Made by a program: the position numbers and the translations under genes | Assembly (NCBI GenBank): GCA_003427395.1 | Contig: BFEA01000842.1 | Coordinates: forward strand, 392,641-456,640 | Direction of reading: 5' to 3' | Length of the DNA stretch: 64,000 nucleotides | DNA from: Chara braunii | Lineage: Eukaryota; Streptophyta; Charophyceae; Charales; Characeae | Part shown: piece after piece, positions 1-10,687 of the stretch | How the letters are laid out: each line of letters starts with the position of its first letter | Numbering within the stretch: the first letter of the stretch is position 1 | The notes under the pieces: generated by a model | Told to the model about the DNA's origin: nothing | The model's input: the letters and a program-made list of their open reading frames with translations, nothing else | Databases searched by the model: none

Positions 1-183
1 TCTTCCTGTGTGAAGCGCCAGACCCATTCACACTATGAAACGATGATGATGATGTATGTTCAGGGCTGCATTACAACATTGATTGTTCGGATCACTGGCA
101 TCTAAGCCTTCCGCTGTGCTATCTTATACCTTGTATTGAAAGGTCGGTTCTTGTTCTGGTCTGCACCTTTACGGTATGCAACA
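1..183 (+). repeat. 3' tail of a C-family LTR (partial, window edge)
   Basis: This stretch matches the last part of both LTRs of element C (about 32362-32545 and 40055-40238), including the GATGATGATGATG run and the terminal TGCAACA. It ends at 183 and is followed directly by gag sequence of the E remnant. It is therefore the 3' end of a C-family copy or solo LTR inserted in E. The other end lies outside the window, so the expected target duplication (CATTC at 184-188) cannot be checked. Confidence 0.85.
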
Positions 184-190
184 CATTCTC

Positions 191-424
191 TTATAGCCGC
201 CTCCTGCTCATCCCTGGGACATACATCAACGCCTCCTCGTCTTCCCCCAGGGTTAGTCTTGCAGCCCATTTTGTAATCCTCTTCTCCAATTGGCCGCCTG
301 CTCTTCTAACAAGGCCTTCTTCCTGGCCTCCTTCCTTTCTCTTCTCCTTCAGGGCGGCGGCGGCCTTTGCTTCCTGTTCGCGTGTGTAGGGGGTGGCACT
401 CGTGCCACTACGCGTGTCAACCAT
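191..424 (-). pseudogene. gag: Gag N-terminal fragment of element E
   Basis: The minus-strand frame from an ATG in good context (ACCATGG, 422-424 as the complement) begins MVDTRSGTSATPYT, nearly the same as element D Gag at 25166. About 70 residues of the charged coiled coil present in D are missing. A one-base deletion after the LMYVP motif shifts the frame, so translation ends at a TAA just inside the fragment. An upstream in-frame ATG exists at 455-457, but the Kozak-like context favours 424. The protein would be the start of a retrotransposon capsid precursor; it is nonfunctional here. Confidence 0.7.
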
Positions 425-594
425 GGTGAAAGATGCACAACCCAACGACGGTTCCACTCTTCACCACTTAGACTCTCCCTCTACCTGACACGACCTACCG
501 ACTCGATCTATGGACCACAAGATCAGTATAGAACCCTGTCAACCATTGTCTCTAGCCTAGACTCTAATACTATAGCCGTCACTACAAAACCTGT

Positions 595-676
595 TGCTGA
601 CCAGAGTCATTTAAGGAGATCCCCCGTAACTCCTCAAGAATTCTTTAACGTCGCAGACAGGACGACGCGGTCAGCA
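595..676 (-). other. Conserved leader hairpin of element E
   Basis: TGCTGACC at 595-602 pairs with GGTCAGCA at 669-676, closing a loop of 66 bases. The enclosed sequence is nearly the same as in the leader of D (24911-24993) and recognisable in H (48487-48573). In D the stem is TGCTGATC/GATCAGCA, so one A-T pair in D is a G-C pair here and pairing is kept. Confidence 0.5.
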
Positions 677-1014
677 GGTTCTCTCAAGACTTAGACGGCC
701 CGTTGTGCAGCCCACAGCTCGGATTTCGTGCCTACCATGCCACACCGAGCAGCCCGCCGGTCAGTAACGGTCCTTAGGAGGATTCGTGTCCTCAGGGACA
801 GTCGAGTCGTCAGACACAGTCTTTAGCCCTACTCTCCCCGGCAGGGGTTTGGTCAACGAGGCCCTATACTTCATACACGGAGTCCTATCACCTGGATCAA
901 TGCAGAAAAAAGAGACAGACAGACTCAGACTCAGCAAGTTCCATAGGGTGAGTGCACATCCATAGGGTGAGGGGATAGGCTAAGGGCTTGCCGAGATTAT
1001 ACCAACTCCAGCTT

Positions 1015-1170
1015 GTGGTCAACAGCTCCGGTCAACACCTTGGTCAACGCTCGGTGAACGCCCGGTCAACTCTCTGGTCAACACCCGGTCAACCCTTTGG
1101 TCAACGCCCGGTGGACCCTTTGGTCAACACCTGGTCAACCCTCTGGTCAACGCCCGGTCAACCCTCTATC
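1015..1170 (-). repeat. Degenerate GGTCAAC minisatellite (TTGACC array on the sense strand)
   Basis: Eleven copies of GGTCAA occur here at spacings of about 11 to 25 bases. On the sense (minus) strand of element E this is a TTGACC array. The equivalent leader position of D (24468-24590) has nine TTGAC cores. Confidence 0.8.
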
Positions 1171-1508
1171 GGCTATGGCTGCCGACACCTTCTTTCTCGC
1201 CAACCTTCACTCTCTTTCCCCCTCCTTCGCCTATCTTCTTCCTCCTCTTTTTTTTTTTTTGTTTTTTTTTTTTTTGTTGACCCTCTGCTATGTCTGTCTC
1301 CAACTTCGTTATCCTTTCTTCCTCCTCCCTCTGCGATCTCTCCTCCCTTCTCTACTTCACCTTCCTCTCTCCTCCGTGTCTCGAGCTCCGCGGCTATGGC
1401 CGCTACTTCGTCTTGGACAGCACAACCAATCTTGGATCACTCAACTCTCTCTTCTCCTCGATGATGTCTTCAGCGCAGGTGCGTGATAAACCAATCTTGA
1501 ATCGCTCA

Positions 1509-1510
<2 letters not shown>

Positions 1511-1585
<75 letters not shown>
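1511..1585. repeat. (CT)n microsatellite
   Basis: About 37 CT dinucleotides in the E leader. It corresponds to the (GA)n run in the D leader at 24191-24267, so it is an ancestral feature of this family. The open frames across it are low-complexity artefacts. Confidence 0.95.
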
Positions 1586-1593
<8 letters not shown>

Positions 1594-1693
1594 GTCTTCT
1601 GGGCAGGTACGTGTCACTTCCTTCCACAGCGCAGCTATGGCGCACGTCTCTCTCCTGGTACAACGGCGATAGCGCGTGAGGTAGCGGGTACCA

Positions 1694-1705
1694 ACTCTGA
1701 TACCA
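1694..1705 (-). promoter_or_regulatory. Primer binding site, element E
   Basis: The minus strand reads TGGTATCAGAGT, one base after the LTR end at 1707. It matches the 3' end of initiator tRNA-Met (TGGTATCAGAGC) at 11 of 12 positions. Confidence 0.8.
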
Positions 1706-1706
1706 G

Positions 1707-2651
1707 TGCAATCAGACTCGCATTCATTCACACTTCACACGTTTGCAAACAGGTTGCGCAGCAAATTGGCGCCAGGCGCCCACTCAGAACTCAGAGATAT
1801 AGTACCAAGTACTCAGTTCAGATACAAGTTCGCTTGCTCTGGCTATGGCGGCACATTGCCTCAACACTGCTGTTCGCACACAGGATCACCCTGGATACCC
1901 CACACACCACACCCTCTGAACACTCACACACACACACTGCACTTCACTACCAGCTATGGCGGCTATGGCCGCTTCTACTCTATCGCTATGGCTACCCTAC
2001 TCTCCTTCAGCCCACTTTGACTTCGGGCGCCTCTGCAGACCACCTCGCACAAGTCACTATGGCAGCGCTTCCGCATGGCTTCCGCAGGAATGAATGAATG
2101 GCTGGACGCTGCCTCCTGATTTATACCTCTGAAGGTCGCTGGTCTGGCCCTTTTCCATCGGCCCATTGCGCACACAGTCCTGTATGGTACTTGCTGGACT
2201 GGACTAGGACTGACTGGACCGTACCGCTGACTGCATGGGGTTGGACCGCAACCTTACTGCAGTCGCACTGCCAACGTATTGAAGTTGGCTCCACCACTTG
2301 CCCACTTGCCTCGGTTTAACGTGAGCCTACTCCGAAAGGCCACTTCCGGAAGTCTGTAGACTTGGCCTTTCGGTATTGTAGCAGCTATGACCTTGACCTT
2401 TCAGGACTGTGGCTGCTACGACCTTGACCCTTCGGACAGGCTACAACTACGACTTCTAGACTCACTAGGACTCCTATCCGACAGGTCTACAGATCGAACC
2501 CCTACCCCTACACCGACCTACGACAGACAACAACAACTGTCAAAACACAAGTCACGGGTTCAAACACTCAGGTCAACACAGTTACTGTACACAGGTAAGG
2601 TGAGAACTAGGGATCGAGCCCTGGGATGGCTGACAGGTGAAAACCGTTTCA
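1707..2651 (-). repeat. 5' LTR of element E
   Basis: On the minus strand it starts TGAAACGG and ends TTGCA, next to the PBS. It aligns along its length with the D LTR (23045-24028). It carries a TATA-like TATAAATC near 2118-2126 on the minus strand and four GCCATAGC octamers (sense) at 1985-1992, 1962-1969, 1953-1960 and 1842-1849. Confidence 0.85.
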
Positions 2652-3527
2652 CTTGGAACTATTTCTTGGTAATTTGGCTAATTTGAGAGTACATTCATAA
2701 CATATTTGGTTAGGAAGAGCTCTATCTTGACAAATCGCTTTATATTGCATGCACTTTAATTCATATTTAGCTACGAGCAATCTATGTTTTTGATCTCTAA
2801 TGACTTGATTTGACATATGGCTAAACTTCTTTCTGTAAAAACCCGCTCGTAGATAGATGGCCTGCGCCTCCTCAATAATGTAGACAGATGGCCTGCCCCA
2901 CATCAGCAATGTAGACAGGTGGCCTGCGCCACATCAGCAATAAAGACAGGTGGCCTGTGGCACATCATCAGTGAAAACAGGTGGCACGCGCGATGTCAGC
3001 AGAGGCTGGCACTCTGCAGAGAAAGCGCCAGCATGCTGCTACAGTCCCACTTCGCTGTCAAAAGTGCCACCGCACAGCCAGCGTCCAGCTAAAGTCAAGC
3101 CAGCGTCGAGGCAGCATAGCAAGACTGAATGTTGACCTCCTGGACCCCCAAGCCTCATTTAGTGTTTGACGAGGCAGTCTCGCCTCGCGTCTCCCTCCCA
3201 CAGTCGTACAGATTGACTCACAGCCGAGGGCCTGGATTGTGTACAGTTGCAGACTTCCCCTTGGTCTGGATGCTGTTTCGGTACCTGCATACAAACAAGT
3301 GTGTGTGTCTGACCGGCGCCCTGGGCTGGGTCCATTTTGACTTTGACTGTTGGGCGTCGGCCAGTTGGCTTTGGTCAATTGTGGCCCCCTCAGGCCCTGA
3401 ATTCTCATAAGGCCTTTTCTCCCCCTTAGCCTGGGTCGTAGTCGTGGCCAGGCGAGGCCCTTAAAGATTCCCCGAGGCATACTACATCATCGGTTATTGC
3501 ACCTTTTCTTGTTTTTTTTCATTTGCT
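2652..3527. other. Unassigned spacer with a 31-bp tandem array
   Basis: Flanking DNA of element E. The first 200 bases are AT-rich. Apart from the array at 2849-3003, I see no LTR boundary, PBS or protein similarity. The short open frames here have no recognisable domain. Confidence 0.5.
2849..3003. repeat. 31-bp tandem repeat, five units
   Basis: Units start at 2849, 2880, 2911, 2942 and 2973, with a consensus like GTAGACAGGTGGCCTGCGCC followed by ACATCAGCAAT. The middle units are almost the same and the outer ones are more diverged. Confidence 0.9.
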
Positions 3528-3897
3528 GACTCCACATTGTCCATTGTGCATTGAGACGAGGTAGTCCAGTCTGGTTGAACCAAAGTCCAGCCCCCCCCTG
3601 GCCCCCCCCCCCTCTCTCTCTTTCTCTCTCAAGAGGACTCTATTGAGGACGATACCAATAAAAGACAAGGGAGAAAGGAGAAGAAGAAGCCCTCCACGGA
3701 TGTTAGGATTGCTGGTAGTAGATTCTTTTGAGATTGACTCCACAGTGCATGAAGGCGAGGTAGTCAGGCCTTGTCGAACAAAAGCCCATCCCTGCCTCCC
3801 CTCTCTCTCTCTGAAGAGGACTCATTCGAGAAGGCTACCAGTACAGGACGAGGGAGAAAGGAGAAGAAGAAGCCCTCCACCGATGCCAGCCTGGGGT
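3528..3897. repeat. Imperfect direct duplication of a CT-rich unit
   Basis: A block running from GACTCCACA through a CT-rich tract to GAAGAAGAAGCCCTCCAC occurs at about 3528-3697 and again at about 3735-3885. A reverse-oriented relative of the same block lies at about 11990-12160, on the far side of element A. This looks like a dispersed repeat family into which A inserted. Confidence 0.6.
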
Positions 3898-4093
3898 TTG
3901 CTGTGTCACTTGTGAGACGCTTTTGCTATGGTCTCAGGCACTGGTATATGGGAACTAGGGAAGAGGAGCACGAAAATCCCATCCCCTGTTTCATTCAGAC
4001 ACAGGGGCTGGGAGTTTCGTACTCCCCCCCCCCCGCCAAGTTCCAGTGCGCACGAGTCAATGTCAAAAGAATCTACTACCAGCAATCCTAACA
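3698..4093. mobile_element. MITE-like unit with long terminal inverted repeats
   Basis: TGTTAGGATTGCTGGTAGTA at about 3698 is the reverse complement of the sequence ending CTACTACCAGCAATCCTAACA at 4093. Near-perfect pairing extends about 38 bases inward. The unit is about 395 bp with no coding capacity. Only one end-pair is seen here, with a single-ended relative at 12120-12160, so transposition is inferred. It could also be an inverted duplication. Confidence 0.4.
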
Positions 4094-5199
4094 TGTTATG
4101 AACTTGGTTGTCTGACAATTTTCTTGCCACTCACTCACAGGGTATCTCACACATGCCCATACATGCACAAGACAAAGGGGAGGAGAGACAGAGTCCAAAT
4201 TGTACACAGACCAGAGATAAGCAGCGGAATAGCAACCATGCACAAATGGGGAGAATACACACAGTGTTTCTCTCTCTCTAACTAACTCCCAACAACCAAT
4301 CACAAGATGACACTGCGAAGATCACAATCAGAATATAACATTGATGATGAGCCAACTCAACTCAATTAACCCCAGTAATCTTTACAGAGTTTAACCCAGT
4401 GTCTCGCCACCTCTGAACCACACACTCCACCCACTGCTCCACTCTCAGAGTCCAGCGCTACACTGAAACAGCCTCCCAGAGGCCAGCGCCATCCACCAAG
4501 ATGAAGATCATCGACCGCGATGTAGTTCTCAGTGCCGATGAGTCACTCTGACGAAGAAGAAGGCAGCTATGGCTGCCGAGCTGCTACCGTGGCAGCAGCG
4601 CACATATACCAACGAAGAGCCTCAGTATAGCCCTGCCTTACGCAGATACCCCGAGAGGGTAGGTGCGCTGAGACTGGCCCCAGCTATGGCCGTCTCTCAG
4701 AGGCTGGTTATGGCTGCCTCACGTAGCTGAAGTCTCAGGTGCCGCTGTAGACTTTCAGCGCTGCAACACTTGGTTGGGCACGAACGCGGTCACGCGAAAA
4801 TGAATTGCCAAAAAGCCCTGAATCGATGGGCCTAACCTATCTATAGACTCGCTAGACCTCGACCGGATTGACTGACCCAGCGGTACCATTGCTGTTTCGG
4901 CCTCTCGGCCTCTACCGGACCCGGCTATAGGCTATAGGACCGTCTAGCAGTATAGGCCGCTTAGGGCCTGTCGGTCCTAGGGGTAGCCCGGGCCTGCTAT
5001 AGGCAGTTAGGGTAGCTGTAGGAATTCGGTTAGTACCGGGCCTGTATTTTTCCCGGATTTGCAGATCTGTCCCTCACGAATTTCCTTACAGGCAGGTCTC
5101 TCAGTTAGCCCTCAGCCAAACAAAATTACGAATCTAACCTACAGGTTAGTATACAGCCTCACAGTCAATCTCGGCAGCAGAAATCAGCAAGTCGTTGCA
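4094..5199 (-). repeat. 3' LTR of element A
   Basis: It has TG...CA ends and matches 10688-11779. It contains two sense GCCATAGC octamers (complements at 4683-4690 and 4566-4573), about 509 and 626 bases from the LTR 5' end at 5199. Confidence 0.93.
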
Positions 5200-5222
5200 G
5201 GCTTACCCTCCCCGGGAGCGAG
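5200..5222 (-). promoter_or_regulatory. Probable polypurine tract, element A
   Basis: The minus strand reads CCCGGGGAGGGTAAGCC just before the 3' LTR. It is purine-rich but interrupted, so weaker than the PPTs of B, C and H. Confidence 0.5.
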
Positions 5223-5232
5223 GACCTCCGAG

Positions 5233-8200
5233 CTAGGGGTGTAGGCGAGGCGAACGGCGAGGGAGGTTACCCTTCTGAGCCGCCTCGTATCTGAGCACAA
5301 CTGACTTAGCTATCTTGAGAAGGTCCTTCGTATAGTACCACCGATTTTCAGTCGGGGGTTGGAAGGCAAACTTCACAAGATACTGCCTGGCGGGGCCAGT
5401 GCCCCACTCATCCTCAATGGATTCCACGTCATATCCCTTCCCAGGGATTGGTGGACTCCATTGAGGTGGTCGGTCAGGGAATGCATCAGCTGGGGTGAAG
5501 GGAAGCAGCTTAGATGCATGGAAGACCGGATAGGTACGTAGATGCAGAGGGGCGTCAATGGTGTATGACGGACCAAACGGATCAGCCCCTACTGTATCTA
5601 ACACCTGCCATGGACCCAAATACTTAGGCAGCAGCTTGGGGGAAATATCCTCCTCCCTCGACAACTCTGAACTGGCTACCCAGACATAGTCACCAATACG
5701 AATGGGGGAAGGCCTGCGATGGCGATTAGCTTGTTCAATCATTGCCTTTTGGGCTTTGAACAAGTCCGCTCGCGCTCTTTCCACATCGAGACGATAGCGT
5801 CTGGTGAACTCTTTTGTGCCTGGTGTTAGATCTGTCTTAGCCTTGTCGATGATATCATCGAGAGACTGACGTGGCTCACGTCCCCAATGTAATCGATACG
5901 GACTGAACCCAGTCGAGGAATGGACAGACATGTTATACATAAGCTGCGCACGAGCCAGATGGAGATCCCAGTCCTGTTGATCTGGCGAGATGACAGGACG
6001 TAATAGCTGGAACAGGACTTGGTTCATCACTTCGGCCTGAGACTGCCACTCTTCGTTGCAAAATCGGGGATCTCGGTCACTGATGATGGAAGTGGGCGGC
6101 CCATGGTGAGTGACCCACCTCTCAGAAAAGGCTGCTCTCACAGTCGGGACCCTCGCCACCTCTGGTAAGGGGATGAACTCTGCGTATTTGGAGAACCTGT
6201 CCACGCAGACCATAACCTGACGCATGCCACGAGGGGTGCCTAAATCTGCAAAGTCAATGGACATAGAATGAGCAGGACCATCAGGTATGGGTACAGGTTT
6301 GAGTAGTCCTAGAGGAGGTTTCCGCTGAACCTTGTTCCTCTGAGATAGCTCACAGGTTTCCACATAGCGCAACATCTCACTCCGCATCTCCTTTCAGAAG
6401 AAGTGCTGCGACAGGGCTGCATACGGCTTTAAGAACCCAAAGTGTCCACGCGCATCATGACACTCTGACATCAGCATAAGCGCTCCTCCCCTCTGCTGTA
6501 GGTATACAGCAGATCTGAACTCATCGCATAGCCAGGTTCAGAATTGGGATCAGCTTGCAAGTTCCTGACAATAGGTCCATAAGTCAGGTCCTGAGGCAGT
6601 AAGAGAGCAATGGTCTGACGGGTCTCCTCTCCAAAGTAGTGAGTAGAGGAGATCAATGCAAAAGAGTCAGGCCTACGAGAGAGGGCATCAACTACCTTAT
6701 TGTAGCAGCCCTTCTTATGCTTCAGTTCAAAGTCAAACATGTCAATGAACTGAATCTATCGTGCCAACTTGTCATTCAACTCTCCCTGGGACTTCAACCA
6801 CTGCAGGGTGGAATGATCTGAGAAGATCTTGAAGTGTCTTCCCAGGAGAAAGTGCTTCCAATGCTTTAGGGCACTGACAAGAGCGTACAACTCTTTCTCG
6901 TAGGTGGCGTCCTGAAGCTTTTGGGTTTTGATCTAAAGTGCTTCCAATGCTTTAGGGCACTGACAAGAGCGTACAACTCTTTCTCGTAGGTAGCGTCTTG
7001 AAGCTTTTGGGTTTTGATCTTCTTGCTCATGTACTCCACGGGCCGTAGACCATACCCATCATCCTGTTGAAGCACTGCCTCAATGCCATATTGACTGGCG
7101 TCAGTAGTCAGGACAAAAGGCAAAGTGGGGTCAGGTAACTTCAATACAAGGGCACGAGTCAAGGCCTGTTTGAGTCGTGCAAAGGCCATCTGACAGTGAA
7201 GGGACCAAAGAAAGGGAGTGTCTTTCTTTGTGAGGTTAGTCAGGGGTGTAGCCACTGCAGAAAAGTTCCTGACGAACTTCCTTTGTAGTTTGAGGCCAGA
7301 CCCAAGAAGGACCGAACATCTCTCACTGTCTGAGGCTGTGGCCACTTCTGAATAGCAGCAATCTTGGCAGCTTCAGGAGCTAGACCATCTCCAAAGATTA
7401 CGCGGCCCAGGTAGATAACAGAGGGGAGCCCAAAAGAGGACTTCTCTTTGTTAATCTTATACTGGCTGTCACGTAACGACTGAAGAACGAGAGTCAGGTG
7501 CTCTGCATGTTCCCTGGTAGTTTTGCTGAATACCAGGATATCATCCAGGTAGACAACTATAAACTTATCCAGGTAAGGCCTAAAGATGCGGTGCATCTCT
7601 GTCTGGAAGGTGCCAGGTGCATTGCAAAGTCCAAATGGCATGACCAGATGCTCGTAAGTACCATACCTGGTCTTGAAGGCTGTCTTGTAGACATCCTCCT
7701 CTGCCATCTCAATCTGGTGGTAGCCAGATTTGAGATCGACTTTGCAGAAGATCGTACATCCCTAGACCATGTCGAGCAGGTCGTCGATCCTAGGAAGTGG
7801 CTCAGTGCTCTTCCTAGTGATCTTGTTGAGACCCCTGTAGTCAATACACATCCTGAACTCGCCGTTCCCTAACAGGTGCACCGAATTCAGATGTGCTGGG
7901 TCTGATCCAGGCTTTGCTGGTCAGGGTCTCAAGCTGTTTTTTTAGCTCCTCAAGCTCAGCAGGGGACATCCTGTAGATGCGGCCCTTGGGAGGGACCGCT
8001 CCAGGCAGCAGCTCGATGTGATGCTTGGTTGGCAGGTTGGGTAGTCCAACGGGCTCCTGCATCAGATCAGCATACTGGTCAACTACCTACTGTATCTCAG
8101 GAGGACAGACAACAGTGGGAGCGTCTGTTTGCTTGACCAGAGCTAGGAACAGACGCTCATGGTCATACTGGCGAGAGAGAGAGCATAAAACTCCCTCGCT

Positions 8201-8640
8201 CTCAGGCAGAAGCATGAAGTCTTAGGGTGGTGTTCAGCAGCAATCATACATGGCTGATACACCCCCTTGCTGTCAGGCAACTCAAACTTGGGGATCTGCC
8301 AGTCGATCCTTGGGTTGACTGCTTTCAGCCACTGCATGGAGAATACCAGGTCAAAGGGTAAGTCAGGGAAGATGCAGAAGTTCAGACTATGTCCGACTTC
8401 TCCAGCGCTGTCGAAGGTAACAGGGATGCCCCTGACCTTTTCCCTGATAGTGAGAACAATGGAGTCACCTATCCTAACCTGCAACGGTTGCTGCAGCTGC
8501 ACAACTTTCATGCCCAGATGCAGTTTCTTAACTGCACTGGGGGACATGAAGTTCCTGGTGGCTCCACAATCCAATAGCCCCTTGATCCGACTGTGGTTGA
8601 TCAGGGGCCGAAGTAGGATGAGATCAGATTTGCTTCGCTT
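5233..8640 (-). pseudogene. pol: Pol of element A (protease, RT, RNase H, integrase, chromodomain-like tail)
   Basis: Protease has DCGATRNF near 8565 in place of the usual D-S/T-G-A. RT follows (MSPAELEELKKQLETL near 7970) with MPFGLCNAP and an intact YLDDILVFSK near 7550, but bases are missing after GAPV near 7885, shifting the frame. RNase H (TTDASQYGI, then YEKELYALVSALKHW) is broken by an 86-bp tandem duplication at 6849-7020. Integrase has the zinc-binding histidines, but the last cysteine is Ser (CELS), and a TGA replaces a conserved Trp near 6390. In the core, SDRD is present, then about 25 residues before QAEVMNQV are missing in frame. The 5233-6387 frame then stays open through a GPW module and a chromodomain-like tail. 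Confidence 0.9.
6849..7020. repeat. 86-bp tandem duplication inside RNase H of element A
   Basis: Bases 6849-6934 and 6935-7020 are nearly the same, differing at a few sites. The unit length is not a multiple of three, so the duplication shifts the RNase H reading frame. Confidence 0.9.
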
Positions 8641-9159
8641 TTGTTATTTCAAATGAAAGAAAAAAGCAGCAATAGCCTGAAGCTCAGACTGCTCCGGTTC
8701 CTGATCTGGGTCCCCGCTGATCCCCTGCAACAATAGCAGCAAAGGTGGGAGGAGGTTTGGCTTTAGGGTGGGAGGAGGTAGATGGAGATGACCGATGGGA
8801 ACCATGAGGGGAGCCAGGAGGTGAAGGAAGAGGAGAAGCCAATTTGGGTTTTGGAGAGGGAGGCACAGGGGCAATCACGTTGGTTGGTGTTAGCTAAGCA
8901 GTCAGATTCTGGATTGCATCCAGTATCTTGGACTGCTGAGCTCCCAGCTCATCTATCCTGCGCTGTAGGCGCTGTATGTGATCATCCCAATTAGTGAAGT
9001 GGCTGGCTGTGATTTTATTCTGTAGGATCATCGCTCAGCCAAGTACCTGGTGCACTGGGCCACTCTCTCATCTGTCATAGTCTTCTCGGCTTGCTGCAGC
9101 AGAAACTCTTTTCTAGAGGCATCTGTTGCAGCTTCCAGTTCGGCAGCAGCGTTAGTCAT
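8641..9159 (-). pseudogene. gag: Gag remnant of element A (capsid core deleted)
   Basis: An ATG (complement of 9157-9159) opens MTNAAAELEAATDASRKEF, a short charged N-terminus that hits TGA at 9028-9030. In another frame the sequence continues as a helical stretch (IQRLQRRIDELGAQQSKILD), then a proline-rich linker near 8700-8880 ending close to the protease. The capsid core and zinc knuckle found in the Gags of B, C, D and H are absent, although the protease follows at once. This implies an internal deletion near 8640, probably about 1 kb by comparison with the other elements. Confidence 0.7.
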
Positions 9160-10673
9160 TTTCCCTGTCAGAAACAATAAACAACAGAGTTAGACAGCAA
9201 GAGGTGCAGCGATTTGCAATCACTCAGACACTCAGAAATCGCTGCAACACCAATTCACAGGGTAAGGTGGGTTAGTAGGCACAAGCGGTTAGGGTTAGAA
9301 CACAATCACTGGGGTCAGTAATCATGCAGACTGAAAGTCCAGTAAAATCATTCACTAACGATTTCCTATACCTAACACTGAACTATCACTGAAGTTGAAA
9401 CAAACACTTTCAGTGCATTCCAGGGATCACTAACATTCCGGAGCCCATCAGAAAACAGAGATAATCAGTGGTAGAGACAGATAGAGGCAAGAACTAGCTA
9501 AAATAGAGCAACAAGTAGTAGCGATGCAGTAGTGTAGACCCTGACAGCCCTAAACTCAAATTTCACCATTGTTGACATCTACAAAAATACCCACTGACAC
9601 AGCGATTTTCAGTATTTCCCTGTAACTACTCAAATTCACCAATTCTGGGCCAGCGCTTTTGCACAGATGACAAATACTGAATTGCGATTCACCCCAGACT
9701 GACAGACTTGAATTCTGACGGACAAAATCTAAGTTTTTACTGACCCTAGGTGGCACAGGCTAAAAATAGATTCAGCGCAAAACTAAGATTCACTGTATCA
9801 CTACTTTTTCTGTACAGAAGTCACATAATGATCATACAGGGTGCAGCGCAATACTGTCATACAGTCCCAGAACAAATTTGAGTCAGAAAGAGTCAACAGA
9901 TGGTGATATATGGGTCAGGGTAGGGAGGAAGAAGATGGCTATGGTTGTCTTGCAGTTTGACAATTTCAAAATTGAGACCTTACTGACAGACAGACCATCA
10001 ATTCAGACTGTACTGATCCTAAACTAATCGCTACTCAGGGATTTACACGGAACACACTCACTTGCAGTGTTTGCTCCAGTGGATGATGGAGTTATGGCTA
10101 TGGCTGACAGAACCTTGATCTCGCCACTTCCATGCAGACACTCCTCCACCGATCTCCACCCGTAGAATCTCCTCAAACTTGTCAGTATCATGTGGCGCTT
10201 CAACCCCAACTCTCAGATTCACTGAATCTGGCTCAGTGGGGATGGGGAGGAAGATATCTCGCCACTGGAGAGCTAAGCCGCTGGTGCTAAATTTAGCCCA
10301 GATTAGAGCTAATTCAGCAGGAGATTGACCCTGCGATCAATTCTCCCTCAGCGCTATACTGGGTTTGATGCCACCACTCAGGTATCATTGGATTAGGGTA
10401 TAATTCGCCACCCTGAACTCAGTCATCAACTGGGCGCAGAAAGGTGGATGGCGAAATACCCTTGTTCTCGCCAAATCCTGTCAGCGCTCAGACAGGCTCA
10501 GGGCGCCTGATCAATCACACACTGAATCTCTGAATTCACCGCTTGTCTACCTGCTCCCCTCTCTGTATCTTCCCTGAAGATGAAGCTTCAACATGGAGCT
10601 TCTCGCCAGATAGAGCTAGAAGGAGCGGGTGCATCTGTTGCGCTCAACCCTCAGTGCTCCATGTCCAATCTCC
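9160..10673 (-). other. 5' leader of element A
   Basis: This is untranslated leader between PBS and gag, with no protein similarity on either strand. It holds one sense GCCATAGC octamer (complement at 10097-10104). Confidence 0.7.
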
Positions 10674-10685
10674 GCTCCGATACCA
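10674..10685 (-). promoter_or_regulatory. Primer binding site, element A
   Basis: The minus strand reads TGGTATCGGAGC, two bases from the 5' LTR end at 10688. It differs from the plant initiator tRNA-Met complement by one base (A to G at position 8). Confidence 0.9.
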
Positions 10686-10687
10686 AC

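Larger units (their letters stand above)
184..2651 (-). mobile_element. Element E: truncated minus-strand gypsy copy of the D family
   Basis: Read on the minus strand this remnant runs LTR (2651-1707), PBS (1705-1694), leader, and the first part of gag, where a C-family LTR interrupts it. It is colinear with 23045-25560 of element D: the same LTR start, a CT/GA microsatellite in the leader, the same TTGAC array and hairpin, and the same gag N-terminus. The rest of E lies beyond the left edge. Its structure, not just its similarity, supports the call. Confidence 0.85.

Noticed and set aside
1441-1731. Arg/Glu and Ser/Leu repeat proteins across the CT and GA microsatellites (also near 24200 and 11990)
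   Set aside because: They are simple translation of dinucleotide repeats, which are open in several frames.
2849-3003. The 31-bp array considered as a CRISPR
   Set aside because: Units are directly adjacent with no unique spacers, and the setting is a eukaryotic retrotransposon nest.
4089-4093. A 5-bp target duplication for element A
   Set aside because: Only AACA is shared if the LTR starts at TG. AACAT is shared only if the LTR starts one base later, so the length is left open.
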